From an uncultured Pelagibacteraceae bacterium (GTDB lineage: Bacteria; Pseudomonadota; Alphaproteobacteria; Pelagibacterales; Pelagibacteraceae), in assembly GCA_902619595.1 (NCBI GenBank), contig CACNFE010000002.1, positions 1 through 64,000 of the forward strand: 64,000 nt of DNA, given 5' to 3'. A program made the translations under genes and the position numbers. Below are positions 59,643-64,000 of the stretch, piece by piece. The notes under the pieces are model-generated. The model was not told the origin of the DNA, did not search any database, and saw only the letters and a program-made list of their open reading frames with translations. The stretch's first letter is position 1. Each line of letters opens with the position of its first letter.

Positions 59643-59886
59643 CTTATAAAAAAATCTTTAACCATTTCAATAATTTTAGAAAATTATTTTTGTTTTGACC
59701 ACATTTATACCGCAGTTCAAATATTTTTGACTTCTGTCTTCTCATACTAAGTATTTATCTCTTTAGTATACTTTTTGATAAATATGCATGCCGCACTAAT
59801 AAATCTAGCCGCAGTTTGACCGCAATTATTTACAATTTCAAATATTTTTAACTTTGGGCACACATAGGTCGCAGTGAAAAAAGAAA
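59643..59886. other. Noncoding stretch with short internal repeats downstream of tmRNA
   Basis: No convincing ORF lies here. It holds two related segments, CGCAGTTCAAATATTTTTGA at 59711-59730 and TTTCAAATATTTTTAACTTT at 59836-59855 with GGGCACACATAGG after it, plus scattered GACCGCA or TACCGCA words. The second segment resembles 60781-60812 on the far side of the next two genes. The stretch may be recombination-site debris or a promoter-like region. Confidence 0.6.
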
Positions 59887-60483
59887 TTAATTAATTTTGC
59901 TATAATAGAATTCAGGTTGATTATTAATTTTGTTAAACGAACGCGGCCACTTTTTTTGGATTATTCTATTTTTAAAATTATTTAGAATAAACTTTCCCTC
60001 GTCTCTATAAGTGAAATGGAAACCTGCAACTTTTTCTGATTTAAATAAACCGTTCTCCCATTCAACATTAAAGAGAAAACTTTCTGAATTTTCTTTAGTT
60101 AAACCAGTTAATTCAATTTTATCAACGTAGCTATGTTCAAATTTAGTCATAATAATTGTTCTATCGTTGTCCCAGAATTCTCTCCAATAAGATGTGTAAT
60201 CGTATTTTTTGCTTAGTAGATTATTTGAAGTTTTAGACCTGCTTTGAAAAAAATGGTCTCTAACAAGTTGAGATTTAACCCTTGCATGTCCATCGTTCTC
60301 AACTATTGCTCCAACAGCGTTTGCGGTAATACCTACTACTCGCCAACTCCAAGGTTCCCAGCCTGTAATAGATGTTAAAAGATTTTTCTTTTTTTGATGA
60401 TCAAATGAGGAGTCAAAAACTTTAACATAAAATTCATACATCTCTTTTTTAAGTTTTTCACTTGGTTCAATTCCTTTGGACAT
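59887..60483 (-). CDS. Hypothetical protein of island cassette 1
   Basis: This is a 198-residue soluble, aromatic-rich basic protein with no signal peptide. Visible features are an acidic to basic helical start (SEKLKKEMYEFYVKVFDSSF), TGWEPWSWRVVGITANAVGAIVENDGHARVKS and a C-terminal WPRSFNKI. The start overlaps the end of the small membrane gene upstream by 17 bp, so the two form an operon. No family is recognised. It lies between the first two copies of the tmRNA hairpin repeat. Confidence 0.7.
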   Translation of the reverse strand: MSKGIEPSEKLKKEMYEFYVKVFDSSFDHQKKKNLLTSITGWEPWSWRVVGITANAVGAIVENDGHARVKSQLVRDHFFQSRSKTSNNLLSKKYDYTSYWREFWDNDRTIIMTKFEHSYVDKIELTGLTKENSESFLFNVEWENGLFKSEKVAGFHFTYRDEGKFILNNFKNRIIQKKWPRSFNKINNQPEFYYSKIN

Positions 60484-60775
60484 CTTTTGATTCTTTAAAA
60501 TTTAATTCTGCACCTTCAAGGTAATAACATCTCCAACCAAAATTCAATGCTTTTATTCTATCGTTTTTTGAAAGCCAAATTCTTGGATATTCTCCTTTAT
60601 AATCTTTAATAACTTTATCCACTTTCCAGCCATTATAAACATAACGATATAAATCTTTTTCATCCGAACAATCTATCCAAGCTTGATCTTCTGGTGCAAA
60701 AATTAAGGCTAGTGAAATTGCTATAAAGATTAATAAAAATATTGAGTAGAAAAAGTACTTAAAAATTTTAATCAC
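60467..60775 (-). CDS. Small membrane-anchored protein of island cassette 1
   Basis: The 102-residue protein has one strong N-terminal hydrophobic helix (FKYFFYSIFLLIFIAISLALIF), then a polar domain with two cysteines (WIDCSDEK, WRCYYLEG). It is probably anchored in the inner membrane with the domain outside. It overlaps the 198-residue gene and the two are the only genes in the first cassette. No family is recognised. Confidence 0.7.
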   Translation of the reverse strand: MIKIFKYFFYSIFLLIFIAISLALIFAPEDQAWIDCSDEKDLYRYVYNGWKVDKVIKDYKGEYPRIWLSKNDRIKALNFGWRCYYLEGAELNFKESKDVQRN

Positions 60776-60780
60776 TAAAC

Positions 60781-60812
60781 TTTTTTAATATTTAACTTGG
60801 GCACAATTAGGG
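60781..60812 (+). repeat. Imperfect copy of the segment at 59836-59868
   Basis: TTTTTTAATATTTAACTTGG followed by GCACAATTAGGG resembles TTTCAAATATTTTTAACTTT followed by GGGCACACATAGG on the other side of the two cassette 1 genes. The pair of direct repeats brackets 59887-60775 inside the hairpin-bounded interval. Confidence 0.5.
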
Positions 60813-60886
60813 TCCAATTTGGACACAGCTGCCAAAGAAATTTGAGTATTTTAAACTCTAGAATTGTTATATAACGTTAAAGGTTC

Positions 60887-60914
60887 GGGGCACCTGGCAA
60901 CAGAACGCCCCTTT
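60887..60914 (+). repeat. tmRNA 3'-terminal hairpin, repeat copy 2 (identical)
   Basis: All 28 bases match 59615-59642 (GGGGCACC then TGGCAACAGAACGCCCCTTT). It is not attached to a tmRNA body. It can still fold as a terminator and marks the boundary between cassettes 1 and 2. Confidence 0.95.
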
Positions 60915-61736
60915 TTAATTATAATAACCAATCTCCTTTAAATATTTCTTGGACATGATTGGTAATAAAAATGCTTTTGGATTTTTAGGATAATTTTCCC
61001 ATAGAAATCCATGATCTTTACTTTCTGGGGATTTTAAAAAACCTTTGCTATTAGGACTTATGTTGAAAGAAATATGGTCGTTGGTTGCGTGACCTACATA
61101 ACCAATAAGTTCTCCTTTTTTAACAAATTTTTTTTTTATACCACCACAACTTTCTGGACCCACAATTTCATTTAGTCTTTGATTGGAATAAAATTTTTTA
61201 TAAAACATTCTAATTTTACATTTACCTTTACCAAATCCGGGAACCAAAGGTGTTTGAGGCATTAAATGATAATACAATACCATGTCATTATTTACTGTTC
61301 GAAATGTTAATGAAAGCGCATCAAAAGGATATCTGCATTTAAGTTTTTCATTCGTATCTGGATGAACAATTTTCTTAAATTTTGCACCTTTAATATTTCT
61401 TGCATGAGTATTATTTTCAACTAAACAATGATACTCAGAACTTCTCTCACTTGCTGAAACTAACTCCATATCCATAACTGCAAAAACTGGCGTACCTCTT
61501 TTAACTTCAATAGATGTGCCCATTTTTCCTGCGTATCCTTTTCCTGTTGTACATGGACCGCCTGTTACTGCTGGCAACCAAGAGTTAGGTTGAGCGGTTG
61601 CGGTTACTCTTGCTCCATTAAATTTGCAAGGTAGTTTGTTATAAGTCTTATATTTAATCTTAGTCTCAGCAAACGAATGTGAGGTAAAAAGAGAAAACAT
61701 CAAAACTAGAAAAAAATATAGAGATAATTTTTTCAT
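60915..61736 (-). CDS. Secreted degenerate M23-like (LytM-fold) protein
   Basis: The 273-residue protein has a signal peptide ending SFA. The order GYAGKMGTSIEVKRGTPVFAV (residues 68-87), VLYYHLMP (153-160) and KKGELIGYVGHATNDHISFNI (206-226) follows the M23 peptidase fold, but the zinc ligands are lost: the first His and the Asp are replaced, and the HxH motif reads HIS. Six or more cysteines suggest disulfides. It may bind rather than cut peptidoglycan, or regulate the partner. It overlaps the GH12-like gene by four bases. Confidence 0.65.
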   Translation of the reverse strand: MKKLSLYFFLVLMFSLFTSHSFAETKIKYKTYNKLPCKFNGARVTATAQPNSWLPAVTGGPCTTGKGYAGKMGTSIEVKRGTPVFAVMDMELVSASERSSEYHCLVENNTHARNIKGAKFKKIVHPDTNEKLKCRYPFDALSLTFRTVNNDMVLYYHLMPQTPLVPGFGKGKCKIRMFYKKFYSNQRLNEIVGPESCGGIKKKFVKKGELIGYVGHATNDHISFNISPNSKGFLKSPESKDHGFLWENYPKNPKAFLLPIMSKKYLKEIGYYN

Positions 61737-62662
61737 TCCTTAACAATCTCATATTTCAATTTTTTGATTTTCATTTCTCCAATGCCATCCCATATTTCGG
61801 TAGTAACCTCTATTCCTGGCACGATATCAGTATTTTTAACTAATTTTCTTTCTACTAAATAATCAAAAACCTGTTTTAGATTGATATCTATAGAATAGTT
61901 TCCATCTTTGTTAATTTTTGTATTTCTTTCAAAAGAGTCTATAGAAAAGAAATATTCTAAACCTTCAATTTTTCTTTTCGATTCTTGTCCTTTATTCGAC
62001 CAAACTATAAATTCATAATTATTAGTTTTAAGATTTTTAAATCTTATTTTTTTATGTTTTCTTGCTGTAGCATCAAATTTTAACATAATTTCAATAAAAG
62101 GTTTAACATCATCAGGATGTCTCAAAAAAAAAGTTATGTTGTTGTTATAGGTTCCCTTAGATTTAAAATTATAATCGTAGGCAAGTTGGAATTTCTTAAT
62201 TTCTCCAATGGATATAGGAAAATCTTTATTTGTTTCCCCATAACGATTTCCAGAACTACCTGTCCATGCCCTTTTACCAATAAGAGATGTGATATTTACC
62301 CAGGATTGTTTTTTTCCTGCTCTTGCTGAATATGATTTTACAGCAGTATAATAAAAACCAGTACCATCTTGTTTTATACAAACACCTAAACTTTTGCCAT
62401 GTTTATATTTTTTTTCTATTCCTCTTTTATGTTTAATTCCCCATGCATCAAATAAATACCAATCTGTATCAATATTTTCGTTTTTACTGACCTGACCAAA
62501 ATATTTTGTTCTTGAAAAATTTTCATCATAAATATTACAGTCTAGTTTATTGTCTTTATTCATCTTAAATTTATCAATATTTTCAACAGCATACTTTTCT
62601 GCAAATGAATATGCTGTAAAAAAAGGAAATATTAAAATTATAATTAGTAAAATTTTTCTCAT
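61733..62662 (-). CDS. Secreted glycoside hydrolase family 12-like protein
   Basis: The 309-residue protein has a signal peptide ending SFA. The order of segments fits the GH12 jelly roll: TDWYLFDAWG (like YNxYNNLWG), VKSYSA (like VKSYPN), ISIGEIKKFQLAYDY, NITFFLRHP, FIEIMLKF at 190-196 (nucleophile E191 in EIML, like EIMIW) and VTTEIWDG at 286-293 (acid/base E289, like GTEIWxG). NNYEFIVWSNKG and YFFSIDSF match the strands between. GH12 enzymes cut beta-1,4-glucans and related polysaccharides. The assignment is from motifs only. Confidence 0.55.
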   Translation of the reverse strand: MRKILLIIILIFPFFTAYSFAEKYAVENIDKFKMNKDNKLDCNIYDENFSRTKYFGQVSKNENIDTDWYLFDAWGIKHKRGIEKKYKHGKSLGVCIKQDGTGFYYTAVKSYSARAGKKQSWVNITSLIGKRAWTGSSGNRYGETNKDFPISIGEIKKFQLAYDYNFKSKGTYNNNITFFLRHPDDVKPFIEIMLKFDATARKHKKIRFKNLKTNNYEFIVWSNKGQESKRKIEGLEYFFSIDSFERNTKINKDGNYSIDINLKQVFDYLVERKLVKNTDIVPGIEVTTEIWDGIGEMKIKKLKYEIVKE

Positions 62663-62988
62663 ACTAAATAATTATAGAAATATTATTAAAACAAATAAAT
62701 GTATTTATTTGTTTTAATAAATCGTAATATCAATTTTAAAGGCAATTTCAGGTTTTAGGGTACGATAAGAGAGTAATTGCCCCCGATTTCAATGAAGTTT
62801 CAAAACAAGGTTTGGGACAAAAGTTAAAACTCTCAATGAAGTCCTCAATGAAGTCTTTCAAAAAAGTCTTATTTTCTGTTATAAACTGGTTTAAGGAGTA
62901 GAACAGAACGCCCCTTAATTCTGACACTTTTATTTAATAAAGTTTAAATTGTTAAAGTTAATTTTCATAACTTTAATAACTCCAAAAT
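62663..62988. other. Noncoding stretch with 17-bp inverted repeat and CAATGAAGT repeats
   Basis: TATTAAAACAAATAAAT at 62685-62701 is repeated as its perfect reverse complement at 62704-62720, two bases apart, just upstream of the leftward GH12-like gene. TCAATGAAGT occurs at 62789, 62833 and 62845. A frame of 21 codons (MKSSMKSFKKVLFSVINWFK onward) runs 62836-62901 and ends at the truncated hairpin copy; it is too short to assert as a gene. Confidence 0.6.
62902..62916 (+). repeat. Truncated tmRNA hairpin repeat, copy 3
   Basis: AACAGAACGCCCCTT is an exact 15-base match to the 3' half of the tmRNA terminal hairpin. The 5' half (GGGGCACCTGGC) is missing, so it no longer folds as the stem-loop. 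It divides cassette 2 from cassette 3. Confidence 0.85.
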
Positions 62989-63321
62989 ATGCAACAACAA
63001 GATTTATTTGATTTCAGGAGAGATATTCTCTTTGAAAGAGAAAATCAAATCGCTTGTTTTTATGATGTCCTTAGCGAAACTGAAGACACAATAAGTTATG
63101 CTGAACATATAGATCCTAAAAAAAAATTCTCTATATGTGGTATGGAATATGAAGAGTATGTTGATGTTAAAAAGAAATACTTAAAGGGTTTGACTTATGA
63201 TCAAATACTCAACTACTTAAAAAAATTTAAGAAAGAAGAAAGATTAGAAAAATATAAAATCTTACTTAAATTTAGAAACATACCTTTTGATGCTGATTTA
63301 TTTACTTGGAACAGCGATTAA
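62989..63321 (+). CDS. Hypothetical protein of island cassette 3
   Basis: The 110-residue soluble acidic-basic mixed protein is mainly helical (FRRDILFERENQIACFYDVL, EEYVDVKKKYLKGLTYDQIL, LKKFKKEERLEKYKILLKF). It is the only rightward gene of the island and the only gene of its interval. No family is recognised, and there is no signal peptide or TM helix. It could be a small regulator or a toxin-type protein, but nothing shown supports that. Confidence 0.65.
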   Translation: MQQQDLFDFRRDILFERENQIACFYDVLSETEDTISYAEHIDPKKKFSICGMEYEEYVDVKKKYLKGLTYDQILNYLKKFKKEERLEKYKILLKFRNIPFDADLFTWNSD

Positions 63322-63429
63322 TTAACTTTACAACAAAGTATAGAGAATAAAACCAACTGAAAAGAAAACATGTCGTTCTGGCAATGAAGTATTCAAATAA
63401 CCTAAGTATTATGTAATTATTTGGTTCTA

Positions 63430-63449
63430 GGGGGACACAGAACGCCTCT
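63430..63449 (+). repeat. Degenerate tmRNA hairpin repeat, copy 4
   Basis: GGGGGACACAGAACGCCTCT keeps GGGG, ACAGAACGCC and the 3' pyrimidine run but lacks the middle CTGGCA. The flanks TAGGGG and CCTCTA can still pair, suggesting the hairpin shape is retained. GGTTC lies just upstream, as at copy 2. Confidence 0.6.
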
Positions 63450-63460
63450 ACCACGTTATA

Positions 63461-64000
63461 TTAGATTTTAAATTTATTTTTTAAAAATATAATTATAAAA
63501 AGCAGATTTGGCGCTGAAAACTCAAGCATTAATCTCATAGATCCAGTGCTTACCATAAAATCTAAATCATGAGGTGAACTAAGATAAATTAAGAAAATTA
63601 AAAATATACTTAAAATAAGATAGACATATAAAAAAATAAATTTTTTAAATAAGCGCTTGTCAAAAGCAATAGCTAAAGCAAAGAACATACTTAAAACTAT
63701 ATGTGGAAATTTAAATAATGAAAAAATAATATATTTAGAAATAAGTGCGAGATTTATTATTGTAAAATTGTTAAGAAAAATACTTATTATGTTAGAAAAT
63801 TCAAAATCTTTTGAGAGGTCAAAATCAAGTCCATTAAATTTAAATATTAAAAAACGCACTAGTATCATAGAAAAAAGTGTAGCTATTAAAGTTAATTTAA
63901 ATTTTGTAGTTTTTTTAAAGAAAATTACTAATATAAATAATATTACTAAACTAAGAACAATTCCCTCATTTTTCGTCCAAATTATTAAATTTAAACACAA
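63461..64000 (-). CDS. C-terminal part of a polytopic membrane protein (cut by window edge)
   Basis: About 179 residues of the C-terminus are visible with five or six hydrophobic helices (SLVILFILVIFFKK, LIATLFSMILVRFLIF and others). The segment YLSSPHDLDFMVSTGSMRLML before the last helix resembles the periplasmic end of membrane glycosyltransferases or polymerases of surface polysaccharide. The N-terminus lies beyond the window, so family assignment is tentative. It marks the far side of the tmRNA-linked island. Confidence 0.65.
   Translation of the reverse strand: MCLNLIIWTKNEGIVLSLVILFILVIFFKKTTKFKLTLIATLFSMILVRFLIFKFNGLDFDLSKDFEFSNIISIFLNNFTIINLALISKYIIFSLFKFPHIVLSMFFALAIAFDKRLFKKFIFLYVYLILSIFLIFLIYLSSPHDLDFMVSTGSMRLMLEFSAPNLLFIIIFLKNKFKI

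Noticed and set aside
59643-59886. tRNA or second small RNA after tmRNA
   Set aside because: No cloverleaf or stable GC stem is seen; the sequence is AT-rich with short repeats only.

Overview
The window is about 64 kb of very AT-rich, densely packed bacterial chromosome. Intergenic gaps are short, overlaps of the ATGA and TAATG kind are common, and base composition and gene style fit a streamlined marine alphaproteobacterium of the SAR11 (Pelagibacterales) type. The strongest lineage marker is a circularly permuted two-piece tmRNA gene at about 59384-59642, which is typical of Alphaproteobacteria. Species is inferred, not proven. No rRNA, tRNA, CRISPR, transposase or integrase was seen.

Layout. 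1-404 is the start of a family 2 glycosyltransferase cut by the window edge. 576-7696 is a branched-chain amino acid (or related) ABC uptake system: the binding protein on +, and livG-livF-livH-livM on -, ending in a tiny membrane ORF and an MFS carrier, with a ProC-like reductase upstream. 7787-9872 holds a small outer-membrane protein, a LysE-type exporter with a structured leader, a DUF2805 protein and glutaredoxin. 9877-16764 is a surface and signalling block: a secreted protein, an inverse-autotransporter (intimin-type) barrel with no passenger, a CHASE2-PP2C phosphatase, a FecR-domain protein with a long lysine tail, a TPR plus beta-barrel protein and a small lipoprotein.

16837-39503 is a nearly complete type IV pilus locus: two pilins, pilC, pilB, a PilQ/MshL secretin, pilP, pilO, a fused pilM-pilN, pilD, pilY1, minor pilins and pilT. 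Inside it sit an STAS antagonist, an RsbW-type kinase and a GAF-PP2C phosphatase. With the CHASE2-PP2C these make a complete partner-switching set. Seven copies of an 11-bp motif (CTCTAACACAA), with 21-22 bp phasing and one perfect 14-bp palindrome, lie in and upstream of the fused pilMN gene. The protein made from that gene has an extra N-terminal region resembling an integrase arm-type DNA-binding domain.

39577-59338 is core genome: msrB, a DMT transporter, a DadA-like oxidoreductase, the rod-shape cluster (mreBCD, mrdA, rodA), leuA-ilvC-ilvH-ilvB, miaA, a Deg protease, DUF2065, hflC-hflK, mrp and thyX.

59384-63450 is the tmRNA followed by an accessory island. The 3'-terminal hairpin of the tmRNA recurs three more times downstream: one exact copy, one truncated and one degenerate. 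These divide the island into small cassettes of one or two genes. They carry a GH12-like secreted glycosidase with a degenerate M23-like partner, and several proteins I do not recognise. No recombinase is present, so the cassettes look like remnants or trans-mobilised units built up at the tmRNA end. A polytopic membrane protein runs off the right edge.
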